From Winogradskyella ludwigii (GTDB lineage Bacteria; Bacteroidota; Bacteroidia; Flavobacteriales; Flavobacteriaceae), in assembly GCF_013403985.1 (NCBI RefSeq), contig NZ_JABFDF010000001.1, positions 868,001-932,000 of the forward strand: a stretch of DNA of 64,000 nt, read 5' to 3'. How positions within the stretch are numbered: the first letter of the stretch is position 1; each line of letters begins with the position of its first letter. Below, piece by piece: positions 1-8,441 of this stretch. A model generated the notes under the pieces. The model ran no database searches. It saw only the letters and a program-made list of their open reading frames with translations, and was not told the DNA's origin. The translations under genes were made by a program, and so were the position numbers.

Positions 1-2
1 TC

Positions 3-146
3 ATTTTTGACACCAACGGAAATGGAAAATATGATACCGGAAATTATTTACTAGGCATCCAACCTGAGCGCGTTAGTTACGCCATAAAAATTGATGAAAT
101 TAGAGCTGGCTGGAGTAATGTTGAAGAATTTACGCTTTTAGACTAA
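3..146 (+). CDS. C-terminal end of an Ig-like-domain (Big_5 type) protein, partial
   Basis: An open frame enters from the left edge and runs 47 codons to a TAA. The visible residues include the motif FDTNGNGKYDTGNYL and a segment QPERV, and the protein ends in FTLLD. This pattern is typical of the C-terminus of Bacteroidota exported proteins with N-terminal Ig-like (Big_5) domains, where a DxNxNGxxDTG turn precedes the last strands. The gene starts outside the window, so its signal peptide and main domains cannot be judged. It converges with the amidase gene on the other strand, and the two overlap by 17 bases. Confidence 0.6.
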   Translation: MFDTNGNGKYDTGNYLLGIQPERVSYAIKIDEIRAGWSNVEEFTLLD

Positions 147-912
147 AGCTATCCTTATCATTTAAGAAATTAAGTTTTTCGCGATACTTTTTAATAGCCA
201 CTTTTTCTAAAGTTACTATTTTAACAGCTTCTTCACCTTCAGTAAAATCATCTATTGTACGTCCTAAAACATCGTAAGCAATAGAATGCCCAGAGTATTC
301 AAAATTATTGCCATCTAGTCCTACTCTATTCACTCCTATACAATAGGTCATGTTTTCAATAGCTCGTGCTTTTAGTAAAGCATCCCAAGCCATAATTCGT
401 ACTTTTGGCCAATTGGCTACATAGATTAAAAGATCGTAATCCTCAACATTTCTTGCCCAAACAGGAAAACGCAAATCATAACAAACCAAAGGGCAAATTT
501 TCCATCCTTTATAATTGAATATTACTTTTTCTATTCCTGCTGTATATACGTTATGTTCTCCTGCAAGAGTGAATGTATGGCGTTTATTATAAATTGTGAT
601 TTTACTAGAAGGCTCTACACAAACCATCCGATTATAAAAGTTGTTATTTTCAGAAATCACAAGACTTCCCATAATAACAGCTTGTTGATTCTTAGCTTTC
701 TCCTTTAACCAATTTATGGTTGTTCCATCCATGGTTTCAGCAACCTTAGTAGGATTCATAGTAAAACCAGAAGTAAACATTTCTGGCAAAACAATTAAAT
801 CTACATCTGCAGTTATAGCATCGATTTTAGCATTTAATAATCGTCTGTTTTCCTCTGGATTTTCCCAAACCAAATTGGTCTGCACAATGGCTACTTTTAA
901 ATCTAAATTCAT
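130..912 (-). CDS. Omega-amidase, carbon-nitrogen hydrolase family (YafV/Nit2-like)
   Basis: A 260-residue nitrilase-superfamily protein. The catalytic triad is visible: Glu44 in LPEMF, Lys110 in YNKRH and Cys144 in PLVCYDLRFP. The length and the CYDLRFP motif fit the YafV/Nit2 branch, which hydrolyses alpha-ketoglutaramate, the product left when glutamine donates its amino group to a keto acid. A methionine aminotransferase of the YbdL type lies about 1.4 kb away on the same strand. The pair would complete keto-methiobutyrate transamination by pulling the reaction with the amidase. No signal peptide, so cytoplasmic. Substrate is inferred from family and context. Confidence 0.85.
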   Translation of the reverse strand: MNLDLKVAIVQTNLVWENPEENRRLLNAKIDAITADVDLIVLPEMFTSGFTMNPTKVAETMDGTTINWLKEKAKNQQAVIMGSLVISENNNFYNRMVCVEPSSKITIYNKRHTFTLAGEHNVYTAGIEKVIFNYKGWKICPLVCYDLRFPVWARNVEDYDLLIYVANWPKVRIMAWDALLKARAIENMTYCIGVNRVGLDGNNFEYSGHSIAYDVLGRTIDDFTEGEEAVKIVTLEKVAIKKYREKLNFLNDKDSFSLKA

Positions 913-949
913 ATTTTAAAATTACAAATTACATTTTAAAAAAAGGCAT

Positions 950-994
950 AAAAAAACGAGCTAAAACATAAACATTAGTTTAAGTTTTAGCTCG
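950..994 (-). terminator. Rho-independent terminator after the coiled-coil gene
   Basis: An 11-bp perfect stem (CGAGCTAAAAC at 957-967 with its complement at 984-994) is followed, reading the minus strand, by a run of seven T. It lies just after the stop codon at 1020 of the minus-strand coiled-coil gene. Confidence 0.75.
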
Positions 995-1019
995 CCTAAG
1001 CATTAGAAACTAATTTCTA

Positions 1020-1655
1020 TTATAGTTTACTTTTTGCTTTTTCTACTTTTTCAGTAAGCTTTTCTATTTTATCAATCCATTTGTTTTCATCTACTGGAGA
1101 TAATTTCCCTTTTCTTTTTAGCTTCTCGTATTTTTTTTGTCCTTTTTCAAGGTTGCTTTCAGCTTTTTCAAAATTAGATTTAAGTTTCTCTTCTTTCTTC
1201 AAGGCTTTCTCAGCTTTCTTTTGTGCTTTTTCTGCCTTTTTCTGAGCTTTTTCAGCGGCATCCTTTTCCTTTTCTAATTTCTTAGCAGCGTCTTCTTTTT
1301 CTTTAATTGCTTTTGCTTCTTCTTTTTCAAGCTTTTTTGCAGCCGCTTCTTTTTCCTTTAAAGCCACTTCTTCTTCTTTTGCTTTTGCTGCAATCACTTT
1401 TGCTTTTGCCGCTTCTTCTTTTACTTTAGCTGCTTCTAATGTTGCCGCTGCTTCTGCTTTTGTTTTTTCTAAAATTGTAGCTGCTTCTTTAAAAATAATC
1501 GCTTTTTCCTCAAGACCTAAAGTCTCTGTGACATCTTTTCCTTCTAAAAAGATCTTTTCATTTTTAACTTCGTAAATTTTTCCTTCTTTAGTTACCTCTT
1601 GTGCAAATGATGTTAGCGATAAACTTAAGATTAATAAGACAATATAATATTTCAT
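1020..1655 (-). CDS. Exported Lys/Ala/Glu-rich coiled-coil protein
   Basis: 211 residues with an N-terminal Sec signal peptide (hydrophobic core, ending near SFAQ). A short conserved-looking head (EGKIYEVKNEKIFLEGKDV) is followed by about 110 residues of heptad-like, low-complexity Ala/Lys/Glu sequence, including repeats of KAEKAQK and KKLEKE. It ends in a motif (GKLSP...W) shared with the protein encoded immediately upstream. I do not recognise a named family. Length and charge suggest an extended helical rod in the periplasm. The low-complexity middle makes database similarity hits unreliable. Confidence 0.75.
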   Translation of the reverse strand: MKYYIVLLILSLSLTSFAQEVTKEGKIYEVKNEKIFLEGKDVTETLGLEEKAIIFKEAATILEKTKAEAAATLEAAKVKEEAAKAKVIAAKAKEEEVALKEKEAAAKKLEKEEAKAIKEKEDAAKKLEKEKDAAEKAQKKAEKAQKKAEKALKKEEKLKSNFEKAESNLEKGQKKYEKLKRKGKLSPVDENKWIDKIEKLTEKVEKAKSKL

Positions 1656-1723
1656 TTTGTATTTGTTTTAATTGTTCATTATATAGGACACAGTAATTCA
1701 TGAAAAGTAACTTAAAAAGACAT

Positions 1724-2242
1724 TTATTTTAAATTATTTTTCGCCTGATTCACTTCGGCTTTTAAATCGCCCAATTTCTCTTTCCAATCTGTGATATCAT
1801 TAGGTGATAGTTTACCTTCTTTCTTTAATTTTTTAAATTTCTCTTTTTTATCATTATAACGTTCTTTAGCAGTTGAGTAGTTATCAGCATCATCTTGTTT
1901 TTTCTCAAGATTATCTTCTAAAATTTCTAATTGTTCTTCTAATTCTTTTTGTTTTTTTTCTGACTTGCTTTGAATATCTTCTTGTTTTTCAATAGCCATT
2001 TCTAACTCTTTATGCTGACTATTATACGCTTTTTTAGCTTTCCTATTATTTTCAAGCACTTTGGTTATGGATTCTTTTTCAGCTGCACTTAAATCATCAG
2101 TGACCTTAACACCATTATTTTTTATAGTATTTCCTTTTACTTCGTAAACTTCTCCATTATCTGTTATAACACGTTCACTACTTCCACAAGATGCTAAAAT
2201 AAATAGTGTACTTAATAGTGTTGTTCTTATTAAAATCTTCAT
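1724..2242 (-). CDS. Coiled-coil lipoprotein, paralogue of the downstream gene
   Basis: 172 residues. The N-terminus is a lipoprotein signal peptide with lipobox LASC (Cys19), so the mature protein is lipid-anchored. Residues about 30-60 (NGEVYEVKGNTIKNNGVKV) match the head of the 211-residue protein downstream, and the tail (KLKKEGKLSPNDITDWKEKL) matches its end. The middle is a long Lys/Glu coiled coil. The two genes lie 68 bp apart on the same strand and look like a diverged tandem duplication, one product lipidated and one soluble. Function unknown. Confidence 0.75.
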   Translation of the reverse strand: MKILIRTTLLSTLFILASCGSSERVITDNGEVYEVKGNTIKNNGVKVTDDLSAAEKESITKVLENNRKAKKAYNSQHKELEMAIEKQEDIQSKSEKKQKELEEQLEILEDNLEKKQDDADNYSTAKERYNDKKEKFKKLKKEGKLSPNDITDWKEKLGDLKAEVNQAKNNLK

Positions 2243-2312
2243 TGTCTTTGTTTTTATTAATTATACTAACAAGGTAGCGCATTAATAAAAACTACTTTAA
2301 CTGATATAAGAC

Positions 2313-3455
2313 TTAAATGCGCTTTAATACGTTTGCCGCTTTTTTTAAAGTTTCATCTGTTTTTGCAAAACAGAATCTTAAAACCTTATCATCTTTATCG
2401 TTCTCGTTGAAAACGGATAACGGGATAGCTGCAATTTTAAATTCTTTGGTCAGTCTTTTGGCAAAATCCACATCAAACTCGTCCGTTATTTCAGAATAAT
2501 CTAACACTTGAAAATAAGTTCCTTTTGAAGGCTGAAACTTAAATCGTGATCCTGAAATTAAATTGAGAAACAAATCACGTTTCTGTTGAAAAAAAGTATT
2601 CAGGCTTAAATACGTTTCAGCATCTTGCATATAATCTGCAATGCCTTTTTGCGAAGGATGATGTACAGAAAAGACATTAAACTGATGTACTTTTCTAAAT
2701 TCAGACATTAATACTTCTGGTGCACAACAGTAACCAATTTTCCAACCTGTGTTATGAAAGGTCTTTCCAAAAGAAGCGGTTATAAAACTGCGTTGTTTTA
2801 AATCCTTAAATAAACAAACGCTTTGATGTTGTGCATCATCAAAAACAATATGTTCGTAAACCTCATCACTCAACACTATAATATTTGTGTTTTTAGTTAA
2901 CTTTTGAAGTTGAAGCATATCGTCTTTAGACCAAATGGTTCCACTCGGGTTGTGAGGTGAATTAATAATTATCATCTTCGTTTTAGATGATATTTTTGAA
3001 GCTACCTCTTCCCAATTCACTTTATAATTTGGCGCAGATAATTGAATAGGAATTGTTACTCCTCCATTAATTTCAACTGCTGGCTCGTAACAATCATAAG
3101 CTGGCTTAAACATAATAACCTCATCATTTGGCCTTACAAATGTTGAAATAATAGTATAAATAGCTTGAGTTGCTCCTGCTGTAACTGTAATTTCTTTTTC
3201 AGGATGATAGGTGCTTTTATACAATAACTCATATTTATGAGCTATAGCCATCCGCAAATCTAAATTCCCAGCCATTGGTGCATATTGGTTGTAACCAGTA
3301 TTCATAGCTTTAGTCACCAAATCATTCAACTTTTGAGAACTTGAATAATTAGGAAAGCCCTGAGAAAGATTAATGGCATTATGTTCTTTTGCCAAAGCAC
3401 TCATAACAGTAAAAATCGTTGTTCCTGTGCTTGGTAATTTAGATGTGAAATTCAT
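2313..3455 (-). CDS. Methionine (keto-acid) aminotransferase, PLP class I/II
   Basis: Fold-type I PLP aminotransferase of the YbdL/kynurenine-aminotransferase group. Visible signatures are NLSQGFPN near the N-terminus, the NSPHNPSG substrate-binding loop, SDEVYEHIVFD, and the Schiff-base lysine in ASFGKTFHNTGWKIGY. The frame is open ten codons further up, but I chose the ATG at 3455 because the family begins MNFTSKLPSTGT-like and the extension has no family support. It probably converts keto-methiobutyrate and glutamine to methionine, working with the nearby omega-amidase. Divergent from the S46 peptidase gene. Confidence 0.85.
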   Translation of the reverse strand: MNFTSKLPSTGTTIFTVMSALAKEHNAINLSQGFPNYSSSQKLNDLVTKAMNTGYNQYAPMAGNLDLRMAIAHKYELLYKSTYHPEKEITVTAGATQAIYTIISTFVRPNDEVIMFKPAYDCYEPAVEINGGVTIPIQLSAPNYKVNWEEVASKISSKTKMIIINSPHNPSGTIWSKDDMLQLQKLTKNTNIIVLSDEVYEHIVFDDAQHQSVCLFKDLKQRSFITASFGKTFHNTGWKIGYCCAPEVLMSEFRKVHQFNVFSVHHPSQKGIADYMQDAETYLSLNTFFQQKRDLFLNLISGSRFKFQPSKGTYFQVLDYSEITDEFDVDFAKRLTKEFKIAAIPLSVFNENDKDDKVLRFCFAKTDETLKKAANVLKRI

Positions 3456-3539
3456 AAAAAAAGTAGGCTTTATGTACAAAAACATTAAAGATATAAAACA
3501 AGCTTTTCTATCTTTACAAAAACTAATAAAATATAGGTT

Positions 3540-5669
3540 ATGCGCTTTATAAAAATTCTCTTATTATTCTTTGTTTTTCAAGTTTCCGCTCAGCAAGGTG
3601 GTATGTGGATTCCTTCACTTTTAGAAGGTATGAACGAAGATGAAATGCAAAGTCTAGGCAGTAAATTAACGGCTCAAGATATTTACGATGTTAACAACTC
3701 TAGCTTAAAAGATGCCATTGGTCATTTTAATGGTGGTTGTACAAGTGAAGTGATTTCAAATAAAGGTTTAATTCTAACCAATCACCATTGTGGTTATGGT
3801 CAAATTCAATCACATTCGTCTTTAGAAAACGATTATTTAAAAGATGGTTTTTGGGCCATGAATTTAGAAGATGAATTACCAAACGAAGGTTTATATATTG
3901 AATTTATTGTGAGTATTCATGATGTTTCAGAAGTGGCTTTAAAAGGTATTACTGAAACCATGACTGAAACTGAAAAGCAATCTCTAATTTCAAAAAACAC
4001 AAACGCAGTTTTAAAAACTTGGCCAAAAGAATCTTGGCAAGATGTAAAAACTAAAGCCTTTTATGAAGGTAATCAGTACTTTCTTTTTGTAACAGAACGT
4101 TTTGATGATATTCGCTTGGTTGGTGCACCTCCAACAAGTATAGGTAAATTTGGAAGTGACACAGATAACTGGGTTTTCCCTAGACATACTGGCGATTTTT
4201 CTATGTTTAGAATTTATGCCGATGCTAATAACAGACCTGCAAAATATAGTAAAGACAACAAACCTTATACGCCAAAACATTTCCTTCCTATCTCTTTAGA
4301 TGGTGTTGAAGAAGGCGATTTTACGATGGTTTTTGGTTTCCCAGGAACTACTAGCGAATATTTACCTGCTGTGGCCATTGAGCATATTACAAAAGAATTT
4401 AATCCAACAAATATTGCCATCAGAGAAGCAGCTTTAAAAGTCATTGATGCAAAAATGAAAGAAAGTGATGCTGTTAGAATAAAATACGCTTCGAAACAAG
4501 CACGAATTGCAAACGCTTGGAAAAAATGGATTGGTGAAAATTTAGGAATTAAGAAAAGTAATGCGGTTGAAAAACGCAGAGCATTTGAAGCGACATTCAC
4601 TAAAGCTTTAAAAGAAAAAGGATTAGAAGACAAATACGGTCATATCCTTCCTGAATTTGATAAATTATATAAAGATTTTGCACCTATAAATATTAAGAGA
4701 AGAAACTTTATTGAAGTCTTTTTCACTACCAATGAATTAATGCAAATGACCTTTAGAGCTTACCAAGTAGAACAAGCTCTAGTTGCAAATCCTGACAATC
4801 TTCAAAGAGGAAAAACGATATTAACAGGTCAATTTGAAGGGATTCATAAAAATTATGATGCAGAGTTAGACAAAGGTGTTTATCTTAATGTGATGCCTTT
4901 ATATGGTAAAGCAGTAGATGTAAGCATTTATGACAATACGGCTTTTACTAATTTAGATTCGGCATTAAAATTATTAGAAGGTGATGCTGAAACGGTTATA
5001 AAAAACCTGAATAACGATGCTGCTTATTCGTACTCAAAACCTATTATCGCAGAGTTTTTTAATACTATAGACGCTGAATACCAACAAAAAAATGCACCTA
5101 TTACAGCACTACAAACAAAATATATGACAGCACTTATGGAAGCATTACCGAATGCACGTTATTTTCCTGATGCTAATGGTACACTTCGTGTGACTTACGG
5201 ACAAGTAAGAGGTTATGCACCTAGAGATGCGGTTTATTACAATCCTGTAAGTTATTTAGATGGTGTAATAGAAAAATACATACCAGATGATTATGAGTTC
5301 GATGTACCACAAAAGCTAATCGATTTATACGACGCTAAAGATTACGGACAATATGCTGATAACAACGGAAAAGTACCCGTTTGCTTTTTAGGAACCAACC
5401 ACACTACAGGTGGAAACTCTGGAAGTCCTGCCATTGATGCTGAAGGTAATTTAGTAGGCTTAAACTTTGATCGCGTTTGGGAAGGTACAATGAGTGACAT
5501 GAATTACGATCCTGAAATTTGCCGTAACATAATGGTAGATTTACGCTATGTTCTTTTTATAGTGGATAAATATGCTGGTGCAACCCATTTGATTGATGAA
5601 ATGACCTTGGTGCATCCTAAAAAGGATGGTTCTAAGAAAAAGAAGAAAAGAAAGCGTAAAAAGAAGTAA
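3540..5669 (+). CDS. S46 family dipeptidyl-peptidase, DPP11-like
   Basis: 709 residues with a Sec signal peptide ending near VSAQ, so periplasmic. The chymotrypsin-like double beta-barrel carries the catalytic His in TNHHCGYG (residues 80-87) and the catalytic Ser627 in GGNSGSPA. Ser627 is followed 18 residues later by Arg645 in NFDRVWEGT. In the S46 family an Arg at this place marks DPP11 (release of dipeptides with Asp or Glu in second position), while DPP7 has Gly, so acidic specificity is inferred. The C-terminus is an unusual run of about 13 Lys/Arg residues. A near-consensus -7 box (TATCTTTA, 3509-3516) precedes the ATG. Confidence 0.9.
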   Translation: MRFIKILLLFFVFQVSAQQGGMWIPSLLEGMNEDEMQSLGSKLTAQDIYDVNNSSLKDAIGHFNGGCTSEVISNKGLILTNHHCGYGQIQSHSSLENDYLKDGFWAMNLEDELPNEGLYIEFIVSIHDVSEVALKGITETMTETEKQSLISKNTNAVLKTWPKESWQDVKTKAFYEGNQYFLFVTERFDDIRLVGAPPTSIGKFGSDTDNWVFPRHTGDFSMFRIYADANNRPAKYSKDNKPYTPKHFLPISLDGVEEGDFTMVFGFPGTTSEYLPAVAIEHITKEFNPTNIAIREAALKVIDAKMKESDAVRIKYASKQARIANAWKKWIGENLGIKKSNAVEKRRAFEATFTKALKEKGLEDKYGHILPEFDKLYKDFAPINIKRRNFIEVFFTTNELMQMTFRAYQVEQALVANPDNLQRGKTILTGQFEGIHKNYDAELDKGVYLNVMPLYGKAVDVSIYDNTAFTNLDSALKLLEGDAETVIKNLNNDAAYSYSKPIIAEFFNTIDAEYQQKNAPITALQTKYMTALMEALPNARYFPDANGTLRVTYGQVRGYAPRDAVYYNPVSYLDGVIEKYIPDDYEFDVPQKLIDLYDAKDYGQYADNNGKVPVCFLGTNHTTGGNSGSPAIDAEGNLVGLNFDRVWEGTMSDMNYDPEICRNIMVDLRYVLFIVDKYAGATHLIDEMTLVHPKKDGSKKKKKRKRKKK

Positions 5670-5700
5670 GTAGTATTTAATTGGCAGTAGCCAATACATA

Positions 5701-5742
5701 AAAAAGTCCTCACAAGTTTTTAGAACTGGTGAGGACTTTTTT
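5701..5742 (+). terminator. Rho-independent terminator after the S46 peptidase gene
   Basis: A 13-bp stem with core AGTCCTCAC (5701-5713 pairs with 5729-5741) and a T run follows the stop at 5669. The A run on the left makes it able to work in the other direction too, for the DinB-like gene ending at 5764. Confidence 0.85.
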
Positions 5743-5763
5743 GATTACAGATATATAATAGAG

Positions 5764-6234
5764 TTACTTCAATATACTCTTCACAATTTTTAAATGATGA
5801 TTGGTATGCGCTTCCAAGAATTGAACAACTCTAGATTTATTTATATTTCCAAATAAGGGATGCTTAAAATAAGCGTTATTATCTAAACTAGATATCGTTT
5901 TTATCTGCGCTCTCGCTTCTGCTAATTGTAAAATAATATCATCCTTTACTATTATTTCAGGTGGTGTAACATATTTCGGTGCTTTAGCTTTTCCTCTTGG
6001 AAAAAATCTAAATTTTAATAACAACTTACCAATAAAGCTGAAATTATCCTCATACAACGCTGGATCCGAATTCTGCATCGTTGTCACAACGGCGTTAATA
6101 ACTTTTAAACTATGATCTAAATGCCATGCCACATTCGCTTTTGAAACACTTGTCTTTATAGCCTCACTATCGGTAATTAAACCTTCTATAAGGTCTAACT
6201 TATTTTGTAAAACTGTAATATCTACTGAACTCAT
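5764..6234 (-). CDS. DinB-like / DUF1569 four-helix protein
   Basis: 156 residues, predicted all-helical, no signal peptide. Histidines at WHLDH near residue 40 and HTNHHL near residue 144 have the spacing of the metal-binding sites of the DinB/DUF1569 superfamily. These are often thiol-dependent transferases or damage-induced proteins in other bacteria, but the substrate here is unknown. It stands alone between terminators on both sides and is probably a single-gene transcript. Confidence 0.65.
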   Translation of the reverse strand: MSSVDITVLQNKLDLIEGLITDSEAIKTSVSKANVAWHLDHSLKVINAVVTTMQNSDPALYEDNFSFIGKLLLKFRFFPRGKAKAPKYVTPPEIIVKDDIILQLAEARAQIKTISSLDNNAYFKHPLFGNINKSRVVQFLEAHTNHHLKIVKSILK

Positions 6235-6266
6235 TTTAGTTATTTATTGAAAGGTAGTTATAATAA

Positions 6267-6300
6267 AAAAAATCCCAAACACTAATGCTTGGGATTTTTA
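6267..6300 (-). terminator. Rho-independent terminator of the ahcY transcript
   Basis: Stem AAAAATCCCAA at about 6268-6278 pairs with TTGGGATTTTT (6289-6299). On the minus strand it ends in a run of about eight T, downstream of the ahcY stop at 6366. Confidence 0.8.
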
Positions 6301-6318
6301 AAATTCAGTTTCTATTAA

Positions 6319-6356
6319 TGAGATTGCCACGTCGCTATAAAGCGCCTCGCAATGAC
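6319..6356. repeat. Short palindromic intergenic repeat (ATTGC...GCAAT type)
   Basis: Between ahcY and its terminator. Outer arms GATTGC (6322-6327) and GCAATG (6349-6354) flank inner arms CGCT and AGCG. This GC-rich hairpin differs in composition from its surroundings. It resembles a short dispersed palindrome I recall from many Bacteroidota genomes; only this copy is seen in the window. Confidence 0.5.
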
Positions 6357-6365
6357 ATTCTTAGA

Positions 6366-7682
6366 TTAATATCTGTAATGCTCAGGCTTATAAGGCCCTT
6401 CAACTTTAACACCAATATAATCTGCTTGGTATTCTGCCAATTCAGTTAACTCAACACCAATTTTTTCTAAGTGTAATTTTGCTACTTTTTCATCTAAATG
6501 CTTTGGCAACATATAAACATCATTTCCGTAAGCTTCAGAGTTTTTCCAAAGTTCAATTTGTGCTAAAGTTTGGTTAGTAAATGAGTTACTCATTACAAAA
6601 CTTGGATGTCCAGTTGCACAACCTAAGTTTACTAAACGCCCTTCGGCAAGTAAGATAATATCTTTTCCGTCGATGTTATATTTATCAACTTGAGGTTTGA
6701 TAGTATCTTTAGTAGCACCATGTTTCTCGTTTAACCAACCTACTTGGATTTCGTTATCAAAGTGACCAATATTTGCTACAATAACTTTATCTTTCATTGC
6801 TTCAAAATGTTCAGCACGAACGATATCTTTATTTCCTGTAGTGGTGATAATAATATCAGAATTTCCAACAACCGTTTCTAATTTCTTAACTTCAAAACCA
6901 TCCATAGCAGCTTGTAACGCACAAATAGGATCAATTTCAGTAACTGTTACAATAGAACCTGCACCTTTAAAAGAAGCCGCAGTACCTTTACCAACATCAC
7001 CATAACCACAAACTGTTACACGCTTACCAGCTAACATAATATCTGTTGCTCTACGAATTGCATCTACTGCAGATTCTTTACAACCGTATTTATTATCAAA
7101 CTTAGATTTTGTTACAGAATCGTTTACGTTAATTGCTGGCATTGTTAATGTACCATTTTTAACACGCTCATAAAGTCTGTGAACTCCAGTTGTAGTTTCT
7201 TCAGATAAACCTTTAATTCCATCTGCTAATTCTGGGTAACGATCTAAAACCATATTCGTTAAATCTCCACCATCATCTAATATTAAGTTTAATGGCTTAC
7301 GATCTTCTCCAAAGAATAAAGTTTGCTCTATACACCAATCAAACTCTTCTTCTGTCATGTCTTTCCAAGCATACACAGCCGTTCCTGCAGCAGCAATTGC
7401 AGCAGCAGCTTGATCTTGAGTAGAAAATATATTACAAGAACTCCAAGTTACTTCAGCACCTAAAGCTTGTAATGTTTCGATTAAAACAGCTGTTTGAATC
7501 GTCATGTGTAAACAACCAGCAATACGTGAACCTTTTAAAGGTTGTTCGTCTTTATACTCTTCACGTAAACTCATTAAACCTGGCATTTCTGCTTCGGCTA
7601 AATTAATTTCTTTTCTTCCCCAAGCCGCAAGCGACATATCTTTTACCTTATTTGGTACGTAAGCAACTGATTTTGTACTCAT
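6366..7682 (-). CDS. ahcY: Adenosylhomocysteinase
   Basis: 438 residues, close to the family's usual length. It hydrolyses S-adenosylhomocysteine to adenosine and homocysteine, relieving product inhibition of methyltransferases. The NAD-binding motif [12 protein letters not shown] and the C-terminal segment ending KPEHYRY are diagnostic. A perfect promoter -7 box lies about 100 bp upstream on this strand (7784-7791), so the mRNA has a leader of roughly 95 nt in which I see no known riboswitch. Its presence near the omega-amidase and methionine aminotransferase fits methionine recycling. Confidence 0.97.
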   Translation of the reverse strand: MSTKSVAYVPNKVKDMSLAAWGRKEINLAEAEMPGLMSLREEYKDEQPLKGSRIAGCLHMTIQTAVLIETLQALGAEVTWSSCNIFSTQDQAAAAIAAAGTAVYAWKDMTEEEFDWCIEQTLFFGEDRKPLNLILDDGGDLTNMVLDRYPELADGIKGLSEETTTGVHRLYERVKNGTLTMPAINVNDSVTKSKFDNKYGCKESAVDAIRRATDIMLAGKRVTVCGYGDVGKGTAASFKGAGSIVTVTEIDPICALQAAMDGFEVKKLETVVGNSDIIITTTGNKDIVRAEHFEAMKDKVIVANIGHFDNEIQVGWLNEKHGATKDTIKPQVDKYNIDGKDIILLAEGRLVNLGCATGHPSFVMSNSFTNQTLAQIELWKNSEAYGNDVYMLPKHLDEKVAKLHLEKIGVELTELAEYQADYIGVKVEGPYKPEHYRY

Positions 7683-7783
7683 ATCTTTTTCTATGTTTTT
7701 TTATATTTTAAAACACCTTTGGGTTTAACACTTAAATAGTTAAATTCGCTTAACCGAAAATGCCAAATCTGCCTTAGGCGATG

Positions 7784-7791
7784 CAAAGATA
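7784..7791 (-). promoter_or_regulatory. ahcY promoter -7 box (TATCTTTG)
   Basis: Perfect match to the Bacteroidota TAnnTTTG consensus on the minus strand. I find no TTG/TTTG box 17-23 bp further upstream, so only the -7 element is supported. Confidence 0.5.
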
Positions 7792-7814
7792 ATCAATAAC
7801 ATTCAAAATCCTAA

Positions 7815-8441
7815 ATGCCACTATACAAAACCATTAGTGTGAATTCACAAACTACTGTTAAAATCTGGAAGATTGAAGAATCTTACGACGATTTAATTCA
7901 GCCTTTAGTTTTAAAACCACAGAGTTTAGAACGTGTTTTAGGCATGAAAAGTGAATTACATCAACGTGGTTTTTTAAGTGTTAGACATTTGTTACAGGAG
8001 TTTGGATATACAGATCAAGATTTATTTTATGACGAAAATGGAAAACCTCATCTTAAAGATGGCAAACATATTTCTATTACACATTCGTTTACTTTTTCTG
8101 GTGTAATTATTAGCGATAGCGACGTTGGAATTGATATTGAAAAACAACGTGATAAAATTGGAATTATAGCTCATAAATTTGTGGACTATGAGTTTAATTA
8201 TTTAAATAAAAATTCTGAAGATTATATTAGAAAACTTACTGTGATTTGGGGAGTGAAAGAATCCCTATATAAGCTATTTGCAACTCCTGGTATGCTATTT
8301 AAAGACCATTTTTTAGTAATTCCGTTTATGCTAAAGGATAAAAACACAATAGCTTGGATAGATTATAAAGGTAAAAAACACAGATACAATACTGCATTCT
8401 TAGAGTTTGAAGGTTTTACGTGTACTTATGTAATTCCGTAA
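7815..8441 (+). CDS. 4'-phosphopantetheinyl transferase superfamily protein
   Basis: 208 residues. The two Mg/CoA-binding motifs are visible: VGIDIEKQRDKI (centre of the protein) and WGVKESLYKLF about 40 residues later. The enzyme moves phosphopantetheine from CoA to a Ser on a carrier protein. It is likely the holo-ACP synthase of this organism or a Sfp-type enzyme, since no carrier protein or synthase gene is nearby. Its stop overlaps the next gene's ATG by one base (TAATG), so the two are translationally coupled. Confidence 0.88.
   Translation: MPLYKTISVNSQTTVKIWKIEESYDDLIQPLVLKPQSLERVLGMKSELHQRGFLSVRHLLQEFGYTDQDLFYDENGKPHLKDGKHISITHSFTFSGVIISDSDVGIDIEKQRDKIGIIAHKFVDYEFNYLNKNSEDYIRKLTVIWGVKESLYKLFATPGMLFKDHFLVIPFMLKDKNTIAWIDYKGKKHRYNTAFLEFEGFTCTYVIP

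Noticed and set aside
716..919. Plus-strand ORF inside the amidase gene
   Set aside because: Opposite-strand shadow of a clearly recognised gene, with no domain, signal or start context.
4011..4633. Minus-strand ORFs of 89 and 122 codons within the S46 peptidase
   Set aside because: Lie wholly inside the peptidase, are hydrophobic by-products of its codon pattern, and match no family.
7683..7783. Possible SAH or SAM riboswitch in the ahcY leader
   Set aside because: No conserved core of either class is recognisable; only AT-rich sequence.
8420..8440. Upstream GTG start for the PcrB-family gene
   Set aside because: Would overlap the preceding gene by 22 bp; the ATG at 8441 gives a normal TAATG coupling and family-like N-terminus.
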